From Endomicrobium sp. (lineage in GTDB: Bacteria; Elusimicrobiota; Endomicrobiia; Endomicrobiales; Endomicrobiaceae): a DNA stretch of 61,430 nt. Where the stretch lies: assembly GCA_031273925.1 (NCBI GenBank), contig JAISQW010000002.1, positions 1 through 61,430 of the forward strand, given 5' to 3'. Positions 32,628-43,060 of this stretch are shown one piece after another. The first letter of the stretch is position 1; the number at the start of each line of letters is the position of its first letter. Below the pieces are notes generated by a model that was not told the DNA's origin, did not search any database, and was given only the letters and a program-made list of their open reading frames with translations. Both the position numbers and the translations under genes were made by a program.

Positions 32628-33989
32628 GTGAATGAGGAAAAACTAGAAAGAGGATTAAGCGAGAAGCACGTTCAACTTATAGCTATAGGTGGGACAATAG
32701 GAATTGGTTTATTTCTTGCTTCAGGTAATGCTATTGCTTTAGCGGGTCCATCGTTATTATTATCATATCTTTTAAATGGTATAGCTGTATTTTTTATACT
32801 ACGAGCTTTAGGTGAAGTTTCTGTTGAAAATCCTATAGCTGGTTCATTTAGTGCTTACGCACATAAATTTATTGGCCCTGGAGCAGGATTTGTTACAGGT
32901 TGGTCATATTGGTTTATGTGGACCGTTATTTTTATGGCTGAAATTACTGCAGTAGGAATATATTGTAATTATTGGTGGCCCGAACTTCCACAATGGATAC
33001 CAGCTTTACTTTCATTGATGTGTATAACTGCTACGAATCTTTTAAATGTAAAATTATTTGGTGAATTTGAATTTTGGTTTGCTTTAATAAAAGTCATAAC
33101 AATTATAATTATAATAATAACTGGGTTATTAGTTATATTTTTTGGTTTCAATCATAATCCAGTAGGTATTTCAAATTTATTTGTTCTTAAGGGTGGCTTT
33201 TTACCTTTTGGAACATCTGGTGTTTTGAAAGCATTAGGTGTTTCTATATTAGCTTTTATTGGTATTGAGTTTGTAGGTATAACTGCTGCTGAAGCTAAAA
33301 ATCCTGAAAAAACTATACCATCTGCTACAAAAAAAATTTTATTTACTATTCTGTTATTGTATATCGGAACATTATTTGTGATTATGTGTATGTATCCATG
33401 GACAAAACTTGTAAAAGGTAATGGAGTTGAACAAAGTCCTTTTGTCACAACTTTTTTAGGTTTGGGTATTAAACAAGCAGCAACAATAATAAATTTTGTA
33501 GTAATTACAGCATCACTTTCAGCCTGTAATAGTGGTATGTTTAGTAATGGTAGAATGTTGTACAATCTAGCTATAAATAAACATGCCCCAAAATTTTTAT
33601 CTAAAGTTAATTCTAATAAAATCCCAGCGAATGCTATTATAGCTTCATTTGCTGTGGCTATGATTGGAGTAATATTAAATTTTATCATGCCAAAGAACGT
33701 ATTTATCTCATTAACAAGCGTTATAGCTTTTTTAGGTCTTTGGACATGGGGAGCAATAATTGTAATACAAATGCGTTCGAGGTGCAATATGGATACTAAA
33801 GATATTTTAAAATTGAAGTATCCAATGCCGTTTTATCCGTATTCAAATTATATAACTTTTTTAATTTTAGTGATTACAGCTGTTACGCTTATTATGAAAA
33901 ACACGACACGTAATTCGTTCATCGTAGGACCAATTTGGTTAATTTTAGTTTATAGTATTTATAAATTCTTTGTTAAAGAAAAAAAATAA
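32628..33989 (+). CDS. Amino-acid permease, APC superfamily (AAT family)
   Basis: A 453-residue, about 12-helix inner-membrane transporter. LERGLSEKHVQLIAIGGTIG, IGLFLASGNAIALAGPS, YLLNGIAVFFILRALGEV and the NPIAGSFSAYAHKFIGPGAGF region are the amino-acid transporter (AAT) signature found in CycA, AnsP, LysP and GabP. The substrate cannot be assigned. The start is GTG 32628, because TTGGAGAC just upstream is a good ribosome binding site. It sits 42 bp after carA and 51 bp before carB, suggesting common expression with carbamoyl-phosphate synthesis, perhaps to import glutamine or arginine-related amino acids (inference). Confidence 0.9.
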   Translation: MNEEKLERGLSEKHVQLIAIGGTIGIGLFLASGNAIALAGPSLLLSYLLNGIAVFFILRALGEVSVENPIAGSFSAYAHKFIGPGAGFVTGWSYWFMWTVIFMAEITAVGIYCNYWWPELPQWIPALLSLMCITATNLLNVKLFGEFEFWFALIKVITIIIIIITGLLVIFFGFNHNPVGISNLFVLKGGFLPFGTSGVLKALGVSILAFIGIEFVGITAAEAKNPEKTIPSATKKILFTILLLYIGTLFVIMCMYPWTKLVKGNGVEQSPFVTTFLGLGIKQAATIINFVVITASLSACNSGMFSNGRMLYNLAINKHAPKFLSKVNSNKIPANAIIASFAVAMIGVILNFIMPKNVFISLTSVIAFLGLWTWGAIIVIQMRSRCNMDTKDILKLKYPMPFYPYSNYITFLILVITAVTLIMKNTTRNSFIVGPIWLILVYSIYKFFVKEKK

Positions 33990-34040
33990 TTTATATGTTT
34001 TTTATGTTTAATTTTTAATACACGTTATTTTTTTTTAACA

Positions 34041-37000
34041 ATGGGAATTGTTATGCCTATTTTGGATTTTTTAAAATTTAAAAATGGAAAGAGACAAAAA
34101 GTCATTCTTCTTGGATCAGGTGCATTATCTATAGGACAAGCTGGTGAATTTGATTATTCTGGGTCACAAGCTGTAAAAGCTTTAGAGGAAGAATGTCTTG
34201 AAGTTATAATTATTAATCCAAATATTGCTTCGGTTCAAACTAATAGTGGTACAAATAGAAAAATTTATTTATATCCTATAACTCCATTTTGGGTAAAAAA
34301 AATTATCGAAAGAGAAAAACCTGTTGCCATTATTTCAAGCTTTGGAGGTCAAACTTCATTAAATTGTGTTATAGAGTTAAATAGAAATAAAATTTTGCAA
34401 AAATATAATGTTAAAGTTTTAGGCACTCAAGTTAGTGATCTTGAAATATCTGAAGATAGATATCTTTTTGCAAAAAAAATGGAATCAATTAATTTACCAA
34501 TAGCAAAAAATTATACTGTTTTAACTATTGAAGAGGCTTTAAAAATTATTGATAATATAGGAGGATATCCTGTAGTAGTTAGATCAGCTTTTACTCTTGG
34601 TGGTTTTGGATCAGGCTTAGCTAAAACATCTTTAGAGTTAAAAAGAATTGTTAGATTTGCATTTATGAATTCCTCAAAAATTCTAATAGAAAAATCTCTT
34701 TATGGTTGGAAAGAAATAGAATATGAGGTAATACGTGACAATGTAGGAAATGTTATAACTATATGTAATATGGAAAATTTTGATCCTATGGGAATACATA
34801 CAGGAGATTCTATAGTTGTTGCTCCATCTCAAACAATTAATAATTTTGAAAATAATATGTTAAGAGATTCTGCTATTAAAATTACGCAAAGTATGAATAT
34901 TATTGGTGAATGTAATATACAATATGCTTTGAATCCTAAGTGTTATAGTTTTTATGTAATTGAAATGAATGCTAGATTGTCACGTTCGAGTGCTTTGGCT
35001 AGTAAAGCTACAGGATATCCTATTGCTTACATAGCTGCAAAAATAATAATAGGGTTTAATTTATTAGAACTTAAAAATCCTATTACAAAAACAACTTCTG
35101 CATTTTATGAACCATCTCTTGATTATGTTACTTTAAAAATTCCTCGTTGGGATTTAAATAAATTTAGTGGTGTTTCAAAATATCTTGGTACACAAATGAA
35201 ATCTATAGGTGAAGTTATGGCGATAGGAAGAAATTTTTGCGAGGTTATACAAAAAGCACTGAGGATGGTAAATGAAAGTGAAGAAGGAATAACTGAAGAG
35301 ATTTTTAATAATGCTTCTGACGAAGAACTTGAAAAAGAATTATTATCTCCAACAAATTTGAGAATTTTTGCAATTTATGAGGAATTTAAAAGAGGAAAAT
35401 CTATTAAATATGTACATGAAAAAACTAAAATAGATTTTTGGTTTTTGTCACATATTTTACATCTTAAAAATGTTGAGACAAAATTAATTAATTTTATAAG
35501 TCTACAAAGTAGAAAACAAAAATTTAATATCAATAATAATATATATACAGTTTTTAGAAAAATTCCAAAGTATCAATTGCAATATTTAAAATCAAGAGGA
35601 TTTTCAGATTTTCAACTCACAAAAATATTTATTAATACATCTTTAAATAAAAAATGTAAATTTAATACAATACAAATAAAAAAGATGTCTTTAGAAATAA
35701 GAAAATTGAGAAAAGAATTTAAAATTGTTCCTGTTGTAAAACAAATAGATACAACATCTTCTGAATATTCAACTGAATCTAATTATTTATATCTTACATA
35801 TGACGGTATACATAATGATGTAATTAAAAAGAGGAACTCAAAAAGTATTATAATATTGGGTAGTGGTAGTTATCATATCGGTAGTAGTTTAGAATTTGAT
35901 TGGTGTTCGGTTATGACAAGTCTTTACTTTAAAGATAAAAAAAAAGACAGTGTTATTATTAATTGTAATCCAGAAACTGTTTCGACAGATTATAATGCAT
36001 CAGATAGACTTTATTTTGAAGAACTTTCATTTGAAAGAGTGCTTGATATTGTAGATATTGAGAATCCTAAAGGTGTAATTGCATGTATGGGTGGTCAAAA
36101 TCCAAATAATTTAATAAGATTTTTAGAAGATGAAAAAATTAGTATTTTAGGACATAATTCAAAAAGTGTTGAAATAGCTGAAAACAGAGAAAAATTTTCG
36201 GCTTTGCTAGATGATCTAAAAATAGATCAACCAGAATGGATATCAGCTATTTCTGTTGTTGAAATAGAAAATTTTGTTAATAAAATTGGATTTCCTGTTT
36301 TGATTCGTCCAAGTTTTGTACTTTCTGGAACGTTAATGAATGTTGCAAATGATAAGCAAAGTTTAAAGTATTATTTATCTCTCATAAAAAATATTTCTTT
36401 TGATTTTCCTGTTGTTATTTCGAAATTTATTTTTGATGCTAAAGAAATTGAATGTGATGGAGTTGCAAAACAAGGTGAAGTTATTGTGTCACTTATTGCT
36501 GAACATATTGAAAATGCTGGAGTACACAGTGGAGACGCAACAATGGTATTTCCAGCACAAAAATTATATACACACACAGTAAATATAATAAAGAATATAG
36601 TTCGAAAAATAGTGAAATGTCTTAATTTACATGGCCCATTTAATATACAATTTATAGCGAAAGATAATGATGTTAAAGTTATCGAGTGTAATGCAAGGGC
36701 TTCAAGATCATTTCCGTTTATTTCAAAACTTTCAGGTGTAAATTTAGCAGAACTTTCATGTAAAGTTATGAATAATGAAAATATTGAAAAGATTTTATTT
36801 GATGAAAGTAAAATACCATACATTGGTGTTAAAGCTTCAATGTTTAGCTTTCAAAGATTAGATGGAGTTGACCCTATTGTAGGTGTTGAAATGTTATCTA
36901 CTGGTGAGGTAGGCTGTTTAGGTGCAAAATTTAATCATGCAATGTTGCTTTCAATGGAAGCTACACAAATAAAAAAACCTAAAAAAGGCATTCTTTTAAG

Positions 37001-37370
37001 CACTGGTAGAGAAAAAGACAAAATAAAATTTATGGAAGTGATAGATAATATTTATAAGTTTTGTATTCCTATTTATGCGACTAAGGGTACTGCAAAATAT
37101 TTAAAAAATAAAGGATTTAAAGTAAATACTGTACATTGGAATCGTGATCCAAGAGCAGTAGATATTATAATGAATGGCAGCGTAGATTTTATAATAAATA
37201 TAAATAAAAACTTTAGTGTTTATGAATTAAATAACAATTCTGAAATTCGAAAAATGGCCGTTAGATGTGGTTGTTCAATTTTAACAAATCTTGAAAAGGC
37301 TATATCTTACTTAAAAGCATACGATTCATATAATGAATTATATCAAATGAAGGATTGTATATATTTATAA
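34041..37370 (+). CDS. carB: Carbamoyl-phosphate synthase large subunit
   Basis: A 1109-residue subunit with two ATP-grasp halves and a C-terminal MGS-like regulatory domain. The first half begins LLGSGALSIGQAGEFDYSGS and continues FGGQTSLNCVIELNR. The second half shows EFDWCSVMT, CMGGQNPNNLIRFLE and NARASRSFPFISK, and KGILLSTGREKDK opens the regulatory domain. The N-terminal wording (GSGALSIGQAGEFDYSGSQA, INPNIASVQT) resembles the Bacteroidetes and eukaryotic CAD type more than E. coli CarB. The start may be ATG 34041 or 34053. purF follows after 60 bp. Confidence 0.95.
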   Translation: MGIVMPILDFLKFKNGKRQKVILLGSGALSIGQAGEFDYSGSQAVKALEEECLEVIIINPNIASVQTNSGTNRKIYLYPITPFWVKKIIEREKPVAIISSFGGQTSLNCVIELNRNKILQKYNVKVLGTQVSDLEISEDRYLFAKKMESINLPIAKNYTVLTIEEALKIIDNIGGYPVVVRSAFTLGGFGSGLAKTSLELKRIVRFAFMNSSKILIEKSLYGWKEIEYEVIRDNVGNVITICNMENFDPMGIHTGDSIVVAPSQTINNFENNMLRDSAIKITQSMNIIGECNIQYALNPKCYSFYVIEMNARLSRSSALASKATGYPIAYIAAKIIIGFNLLELKNPITKTTSAFYEPSLDYVTLKIPRWDLNKFSGVSKYLGTQMKSIGEVMAIGRNFCEVIQKALRMVNESEEGITEEIFNNASDEELEKELLSPTNLRIFAIYEEFKRGKSIKYVHEKTKIDFWFLSHILHLKNVETKLINFISLQSRKQKFNINNNIYTVFRKIPKYQLQYLKSRGFSDFQLTKIFINTSLNKKCKFNTIQIKKMSLEIRKLRKEFKIVPVVKQIDTTSSEYSTESNYLYLTYDGIHNDVIKKRNSKSIIILGSGSYHIGSSLEFDWCSVMTSLYFKDKKKDSVIINCNPETVSTDYNASDRLYFEELSFERVLDIVDIENPKGVIACMGGQNPNNLIRFLEDEKISILGHNSKSVEIAENREKFSALLDDLKIDQPEWISAISVVEIENFVNKIGFPVLIRPSFVLSGTLMNVANDKQSLKYYLSLIKNISFDFPVVISKFIFDAKEIECDGVAKQGEVIVSLIAEHIENAGVHSGDATMVFPAQKLYTHTVNIIKNIVRKIVKCLNLHGPFNIQFIAKDNDVKVIECNARASRSFPFISKLSGVNLAELSCKVMNNENIEKILFDESKIPYIGVKASMFSFQRLDGVDPIVGVEMLSTGEVGCLGAKFNHAMLLSMEATQIKKPKKGILLSTGREKDKIKFMEVIDNIYKFCIPIYATKGTAKYLKNKGFKVNTVHWNRDPRAVDIIMNGSVDFIININKNFSVYELNNNSEIRKMAVRCGCSILTNLEKAISYLKAYDSYNELYQMKDCIYL

Positions 37371-37430
37371 AACTTAGCATTGTAGTAAAATTCACAACTA
37401 TATAAAAAACATGAGGTAAAAAGTTAATCA

Positions 37431-38807
37431 ATGTGTGGAATAATTGGTATTGAAAATAATGATAATGCTGCTGTTTTAGTTTTAGCTGGTCTTATTACCT
37501 TACAACATAGGGGAGAAGAATCTGCTGGAATTACAGTGAGCGATAAGAAAAAAATGAAGACTTTTAAAACCATGGGACTTGTTACAGAATTTTTTAACAA
37601 AGGAATGGAAATTAGTAAATTTATAGGAACAGCTGCTATAGGACATGTTCGTTATACAACTTCTGCTAAAAGTTCATTATTGAATGCTCAACCGTTTCAA
37701 ATAAATTGTATTCATGGGAATATTGCAGTTGCACATAATGGAAATATAACAAACTTTTTGGAAATAAAACATAAACTTTTAAAAAAAGGAGCAATCTTTA
37801 ATCATACTTCTGATACAGAAATATTACTTCATATTATCGCAATGTCAAAAGGAGTGTTGTCAAATGTAATAAAAAAATCGATATCTGATTTAGAAGGTGC
37901 TTTTTCATTAGTAATACTTAAAGATAAAATATTAATAGGTGCCAGAGATGAAAATGGTTTTAGACCGTTGGTTCTAGGAAAAATTAACAATTCGTATATT
38001 TTTTCTTCGGAAAGTGCTGCAATAGAAGTTATTGGAGGTAAATATATAAGAGATGTAAATCCTGGAGAAATTATTGTTATAGAGAATGGACAAATAAAAC
38101 AATCTTTTTTATATAAAAAATCGAAGAAACAAAACACATGTATTTTTGAACAAGTTTATTTTTCTAGATCTGATAGTGTAATGTTTGGAAAAAGTGTAAA
38201 AGAAGCAAGGGTAAAAATGGGTGAATATCTTGGTTATCAAATGAAGAATATAAAAGCTGATATTATTATCCCTGTACCAGAGACAGGATATTTTGCTGCA
38301 GTTGGTCTTTCAAGAACACTAGCAATACCATTGGAAATTGGATTTGTAAGAAATTACTATGTTGGTAGATCGTTTATAAAACCATCTCAAAAATTAAGAT
38401 ATTTAGCTGCAAAACTTAAATTTCGTCCAATAAAAGAAGTTGTTTATGGTAAAAAGATAATACTTGTAGACGATTCTATAGTTAGAGGGACAACATCAAA
38501 AATATTAATAAATATTTTAAGAGAAAATGGTGTAAAAGAAATACATTTTGCATTATCTTGTCCACCTATAATTAGTTCATGTTATTATGGAATTGATACT
38601 CCAAGTAAAGAATATTTAATTGCAGCAGTTAATTCATGGAATGAAATCATTAAATATCTAAATATAGATAGTTTAACGTTTTTGAATTTAAACAATCTCA
38701 TTAAAGCATGTTCATTCAGCAATGAAAAAAATGATTTTTTTTGCACATCATGTTTTACAGAAAAATATCCTACAAAAATTCCAAAATCCACGCATATTAT
38801 ATCATAA
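37431..38807 (+). CDS. purF: Amidophosphoribosyltransferase
   Basis: A 458-residue enzyme for the first committed step of purine synthesis. The nucleophile C2 directly follows the initiator Met (MCGIIGIE), so no propeptide is present. LQHRGEESAGI, GHVRYTTSA and AHNGNITNF form the glutaminase domain. ILVDDSIVRGTTSK is the PRPP-binding loop. The C-terminal FFCTSCFTEKYPT with C-X2-C suggests the [4Fe-4S]-containing Bacillus-type enzyme. It sits between carB and pyrG, forming a nucleotide synthesis cluster. Confidence 0.96.
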   Translation: MCGIIGIENNDNAAVLVLAGLITLQHRGEESAGITVSDKKKMKTFKTMGLVTEFFNKGMEISKFIGTAAIGHVRYTTSAKSSLLNAQPFQINCIHGNIAVAHNGNITNFLEIKHKLLKKGAIFNHTSDTEILLHIIAMSKGVLSNVIKKSISDLEGAFSLVILKDKILIGARDENGFRPLVLGKINNSYIFSSESAAIEVIGGKYIRDVNPGEIIVIENGQIKQSFLYKKSKKQNTCIFEQVYFSRSDSVMFGKSVKEARVKMGEYLGYQMKNIKADIIIPVPETGYFAAVGLSRTLAIPLEIGFVRNYYVGRSFIKPSQKLRYLAAKLKFRPIKEVVYGKKIILVDDSIVRGTTSKILINILRENGVKEIHFALSCPPIISSCYYGIDTPSKEYLIAAVNSWNEIIKYLNIDSLTFLNLNNLIKACSFSNEKNDFFCTSCFTEKYPTKIPKSTHIIS

Positions 38808-38824
38808 AAAAGGATTCTTATAAA

Positions 38825-40414
38825 ATGACTAAATATATTTTTATTACAGGTGGTGTTGTAAGTTCTTTAGGTAAAGGTATTTCCGGAGCAAGTATAGGTA
38901 AACTTCTTCAACTTCATGGCTTTAAAGTAAATATGATAAAATTTGATCCATACATAAATGTTGATCCTGGTACAATGAATCCATATCAACATGGTGAAGT
39001 TTTTGTCACCAAGGATGGAATAGAAGCAGATCTGGATTTAGGTACATATGAAAGATTTTTAAATATTTGTACAAGTAAAGCTAATACGAACACATCTGGT
39101 GATATTTATAAAACTGTAATAACAAAGGAAAGAAAAGGATGTTATAATGGAGAAACTGTTCAAGTTATACCACATATTACAGATGAAATTAAAAAACGAT
39201 TTATGGTATTTAAAAATGATTATGATATTTCAATTATTGAAATTGGTGGTACAGTTGGTGATATAGAAGGACTTCCATTTATGGAAGCTGTAAGACAATT
39301 CCAACTCGAGAATAATAAAAAGGATATTTTTAGTATTCATGTTACGCTTATGCCATATATTAAAGGTGCTCATGAACTAAAAACAAAACCTACACAACAT
39401 TCAGTTAATAAGTTAAGGGAAATAGGAGTTTTACCTGATATGATAATGTGTAGAACAGAATATAGTATTAACATTTCATTAAAACAAAAAATTTCGTTAT
39501 TTTGTAATGTTAGTGTAGAGAACGTTATCGAAATATTAGATGTTCCTTTGATTTACTATATTCCTAAAGCTCTTTATAATCAGAAAGTAGATTTTTTAAT
39601 TATGAAAAGTCTCAATATTAAATCAAAAAAAAGAATTAATATTTCTTGCCCATGGTTTAAAAAAGTAAAAACTTATAATAAATTTAATAAAATAGTTAAA
39701 ATTGCTATTGTTGGAAAGTATGCTGGATTAAGAGATGCTTATAAATCCATTGATGAATCTTTAAAAATTGCTGCAACTGAATTAAAAGTAAAAGCAGAAA
39801 TATACTATTTTAGTTCAGAAGACAAAAGTTTACTTAAAAATATCGAAAAATGTAATGCTGTTTTAGTACCTGGAGGATTTGGTAACAGGGGAATAGACGG
39901 TAAAATAAAAGCAATACAATGTGCAAGAGAAAAAAAAATTCCGTTCCTTGGAATATGTCTTGGCATGCAGTGTATGGTCATAGAAGTTTCTAGAAATTTA
40001 GCAAAACTTACTGATGCAAATTCTACTGAATTTGATAATACTACGAAATATCCTGTAATAAAAATTCTTGATAAACAGAAAAATATTAAATATAAAGGTG
40101 GTACTATGAGACTTGGAAGTTATAAATCTCAAATAAAAAAGAATACTTTAGCTTATAGTATATATAAATCTACAGAAATAGAAGAAAGGCATAGACACAG
40201 ATACGAAATAAATCCAAAATTTATTGATATTTTAGAAAAATCTGGTCTTTTTATAACAGCATATTGTAACGGAGTTCTTCCAGAAATAGCTGAAATGAAA
40301 AACCATCCTTTTTTTATAGGAGTACAATTCCATCCTGAATTCAATTCAAGTTTCATAAGAGTACATCCTATTTTTAAAAGACTTATAATGGCTGCTTTGA
40401 AAATAGGTATTTAA
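38825..40414 (+). CDS. pyrG: CTP synthase
   Basis: A 529-residue enzyme that aminates UTP to CTP. The N-terminal synthase domain begins KYIFITGGVVSSLGKGISG and has FDPYINVDPGTMNPYQHGEV and EIGGTVGDIEG. The C-terminal class I glutaminase domain has the nucleophile region FLGICLGMQCM and GVQFHPEF. ATG 38825 gives the canonical N-terminus, with AAGGA upstream. An earlier in-frame ATG lies inside purF. The gene is followed by a converging porin gene 44 bp away. Confidence 0.96.
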   Translation: MTKYIFITGGVVSSLGKGISGASIGKLLQLHGFKVNMIKFDPYINVDPGTMNPYQHGEVFVTKDGIEADLDLGTYERFLNICTSKANTNTSGDIYKTVITKERKGCYNGETVQVIPHITDEIKKRFMVFKNDYDISIIEIGGTVGDIEGLPFMEAVRQFQLENNKKDIFSIHVTLMPYIKGAHELKTKPTQHSVNKLREIGVLPDMIMCRTEYSINISLKQKISLFCNVSVENVIEILDVPLIYYIPKALYNQKVDFLIMKSLNIKSKKRINISCPWFKKVKTYNKFNKIVKIAIVGKYAGLRDAYKSIDESLKIAATELKVKAEIYYFSSEDKSLLKNIEKCNAVLVPGGFGNRGIDGKIKAIQCAREKKIPFLGICLGMQCMVIEVSRNLAKLTDANSTEFDNTTKYPVIKILDKQKNIKYKGGTMRLGSYKSQIKKNTLAYSIYKSTEIEERHRHRYEINPKFIDILEKSGLFITAYCNGVLPEIAEMKNHPFFIGVQFHPEFNSSFIRVHPIFKRLIMAALKIGI

Positions 40415-40458
40415 TTAACTTTTTAAGTTATCATCTCTATTTTTGCAATGATTTTTTT

Positions 40459-41598
40459 TTAAAAAGCAAATTGTGTTCTAACACAATAGCAAAAAATATT
40501 ATTGTTTTTAGAAAAATTTCCGCATTTTGGATTTTTTATGTATTGTATAGCAGGTGTTATAGCTATATTTTTGTTTAAACATATTCTGTAATATAATTCC
40601 ATTGCAGTTTCAGGCATATTATTATTTTTGATGCTTTTAAGATATATTTGTCCTATTGCAATTCCAATTGTATCATTAATTCTTGATTTTGATAATATTG
40701 AACCCTTAAGTTGCATTCCAGAATTCCATGATACTGATATTGGCATAATAGAATCTTTAGTATCTTTTGTAGAACAACTGTTCTTATAGCCAAATCTGCC
40801 AAATATAGCAAGAACATTATTTACTTCACGATCAATACTTATTCCAAAACCGTATTTCCCAGCTTTCAAATTATTTTCACGAAGATCGTGGTTGTTGTTT
40901 TCCCATATATATGTTTTGCAAGTACCATTTTTATCTGCATGTTTATACGTTATTTGAAAAATATTTACGCCAGAGGCATCAATATGCTCAATATCAGTAA
41001 CAAAATAACCATAAGAAATATTAAATTTGGGTGTTAAAACATAACTTAGTTTAATAGCAAGACGTTGTGGTATTTGACAAACTGATTTGTCACATGCAAA
41101 AATATCTGTAATAAATTGTGTATTTTTATCCTTGGCATATTCATTATCAGCGAAATGAGAAGTGAAGTCTAATTTTCCAAAACTTACAATAAATTTATCT
41201 TTTATAGATTGTTGATAAAAAAATTCTGAAATTTTTAATTGTGTATTTTTGCCATTGTTATCAGTAGTTTGATCTACATTACTAAGAGACACATATGTTA
41301 ACGATTCTGGATTTTCCAAACCAAGTCCTCTCCCACATTTAAACTTTAAGCTAATTTTTTTGCTTCTATCAAGTTCCTTTGTTATTCTCATAGAATAAAT
41401 ATATATTCCTACATTTCTTTTAATTTCCTTTAAAGTGTCTGTTGTTTCTTTAACATTATTCAATGTACCTTGAAGTGTAAATGTTCCAGTACCAGTAAAT
41501 TTAACACAAGATTGTTCATCTAAAGCATATACAAATGATACAAAAAAAATAGCAATTACACTGCTTATTACTAAATTTACTACTGTTTTATTATTCAT
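40459..41598 (-). CDS. Outer-membrane porin, OprB-like (carbohydrate-selective type)
   Basis: A 379-residue protein with a signal peptide (about residues 1-25, VVNLVISSVIAIFFVSFVYA) and a predicted beta-barrel that ends in phenylalanine, as outer-membrane proteins do. The C-terminal region AMELYYRICLNKNIAITPAI followed by QYIKNPKCGN matches the OprB family pattern for sugar-selective porins. The middle is weakly conserved. The mature part has about ten cysteines (for example ACDKSVCQ and FCYC), which is unusual for a barrel porin. The ribosome binding site AAGGAT lies about 11 bases upstream. It probably brings sugars across the outer membrane. Confidence in the fold is good, in the substrate low. 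Confidence 0.7.
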   Translation of the reverse strand: MNNKTVVNLVISSVIAIFFVSFVYALDEQSCVKFTGTGTFTLQGTLNNVKETTDTLKEIKRNVGIYIYSMRITKELDRSKKISLKFKCGRGLGLENPESLTYVSLSNVDQTTDNNGKNTQLKISEFFYQQSIKDKFIVSFGKLDFTSHFADNEYAKDKNTQFITDIFACDKSVCQIPQRLAIKLSYVLTPKFNISYGYFVTDIEHIDASGVNIFQITYKHADKNGTCKTYIWENNNHDLRENNLKAGKYGFGISIDREVNNVLAIFGRFGYKNSCSTKDTKDSIMPISVSWNSGMQLKGSILSKSRINDTIGIAIGQIYLKSIKNNNMPETAMELYYRICLNKNIAITPAIQYIKNPKCGNFSKNNNIFCYCVRTQFAF

Positions 41599-41758
41599 TG
41601 ATTTTTTATCCTTAAATATTTTAAAAATTTAGAACGCCACATATAACGTATTATACAAATATTTCAAAATAACTGCAAAATGTTATATTACTAATACTAA
41701 TATTAAGTAATTATATATAACAAATAACAAATAAATCAAATAAACAGAAATAGAAATA

Positions 41759-41784
41759 AAAGTAGTTGTAAGCACAACTATTTT
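41759..41784. repeat. Hairpin between porin and recA
   Basis: AAAGTAGTTGT and ACAACTATTTT pair (one G-T) around the loop AAGC. The flanking A and T tracts make it look like a bidirectional terminator, but it lies upstream of both genes, so an operator or leader hairpin is also possible. Confidence 0.55.
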
Positions 41785-41814
41785 AAAGTTATAATGTAGT
41801 GTTATTAAAATTTT

Positions 41815-41842
41815 GCATTTAAATATATGCATTTAAATATAT
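41815..41842. repeat. Tandem duplication, 2 x 14 bp
   Basis: GCATTTAAATATAT is repeated exactly (41815-41828 and 41829-41842) about 175 bp upstream of recA. Confidence 0.92.
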
Positions 41843-42016
41843 AAGACGATGACTAATTTATGAGCGTTTTAGATACTTTTAATTAAAAATAAAAAAAATT
41901 ACAACTAAATATTACGAAATACTTTTCTTGCTCTAATACCAATATATTGATAATATATGATAATATAATCATTTATGATATAGAAATGTAATAGATATCT
42001 GTTTGGAGGATTTGTA

Positions 42017-43060
42017 ATGGCGAAAAATGAAAAACTTGAAGCATTAGAACTGACGATTTTACAAATAGAAAAAGATTTTGGCAAGGAAGTAATTATGAGA
42101 CTTGGAGAAAAATATTTAAAAGAACGAATTGAAGCAATATCAACAGGAGTATTACCTTTAGATGTGGCTATAGGAATAGGTGGTATTCCACGTGGAAGAA
42201 TAATTGAAATTTATGGGCCAGAATCTTCTGGAAAATCAACGTTGGCTTTATGTATGGTTGCTTCAGCTCAGAAGCTTGATGGAATTGCAGCATATATTGA
42301 TGCTGAACATGCAATGGATCCAGATTATACAAAAAAAATTGGTGTTGATATAAATAATCTTTTAATATCACAACCTGATTCTGGAGAACAGGGACTTGAA
42401 ATTGTTGATAAACTTGTACGTTCAGGAGCTGTTGATATTATAGTTGTTGATTCTGTTGCAGCTTTAGTTCCTAAGGCAGAAATTGAAGGTGAAATGGGAG
42501 ATTCTTTTGTTGGACTTCAAGCAAGACTTATGAGTCAAGCTTTGAGAAAGCTTACATCAAATATTTCTAAATCTAAAACTTCTATCATATTTATAAATCA
42601 ATTAAGACAAAAAATAGGAACAATTTGGGGTAATCCAGAAACAACACCTGGTGGACTTGCTCTAAAATTTTATTCTTCAATAAGATTAGATATCAGAAAA
42701 ATAGAATCAATTAAAAAAGGAGATGAAATTTGTGGAAATAAAGTTAGAGTTAAAGTTGTTAAAAATAAAGTTGCTGCACCTTTCAAACAGGCAGAGTTCG
42801 AAATAATATTTGGGCAAGGTGTAGATAAATTTGGATATTTAATAGATATGGGTGTAAGTAATGGAATAATTGAGAAAAATGGTGCATTTTTTAATTATAA
42901 TGGTCAAAAAATTGGGCATGGTAAAGAAGCTGCAAAAACATATTTATTTACAAATTCTCTGATTTCTGAAGAGATAGAACTTAAAATAAGAAAAAAAAAT
43001 CTTAATAGTGAAATAAAAAATATAAAATCAAAAAAAAATGTTAAAACTGATCTTAAATAA
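42017..43060 (+). CDS. recA: Recombinase RecA
   Basis: A 347-residue recombinase. The Walker A motif [28 protein letters not shown], the Walker B region [19 protein letters not shown], the L2 loop with GNPETTPGG and the [19 protein letters not shown] region are all intact. The C-terminal tail is lysine rich instead of acidic as in E. coli. The start has a strong GGAGGA site. An intact recA suggests that homologous recombination works. Confidence 0.97.
   Translation: MAKNEKLEALELTILQIEKDFGKEVIMRLGEKYLKERIEAISTGVLPLDVAIGIGGIPRGRIIEIYGPESSGKSTLALCMVASAQKLDGIAAYIDAEHAMDPDYTKKIGVDINNLLISQPDSGEQGLEIVDKLVRSGAVDIIVVDSVAALVPKAEIEGEMGDSFVGLQARLMSQALRKLTSNISKSKTSIIFINQLRQKIGTIWGNPETTPGGLALKFYSSIRLDIRKIESIKKGDEICGNKVRVKVVKNKVAAPFKQAEFEIIFGQGVDKFGYLIDMGVSNGIIEKNGAFFNYNGQKIGHGKEAAKTYLFTNSLISEEIELKIRKKNLNSEIKNIKSKKNVKTDLK

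Larger units (their letters stand above)
41599..42016. other. Divergent intergenic region between porin and recA
   Basis: 418 bp with promoters presumably for both genes. It contains an 11-bp hairpin with one G-T pair (41759-41784, loop AAGC) and an exact tandem 14-bp duplication (41815-41842). A TATAAT box lies at 41964-41969, but I cannot find a well-spaced -35 or an SOS box I recognise. I see no gene. Confidence 0.45.

Noticed and set aside
33152-33787. A 211-codon reverse open frame opposite the amino-acid permease
   Set aside because: It is the antisense shadow of a strongly hydrophobic gene with A+T rich codons and has no independent support.
36400-36582. A small forward open frame within carB
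   Set aside because: It is an alternate frame of the carB coding sequence without ribosome binding site or recognisable similarity.
38741-38824. A longer start of pyrG at 38741
   Set aside because: It lies inside the purF end, and the CTP synthase N-terminus begins at 38825.
41599-42016. A LexA/SOS box upstream of recA
   Set aside because: I could not find a palindrome matching a known SOS box, and the box in this lineage is not known to me.
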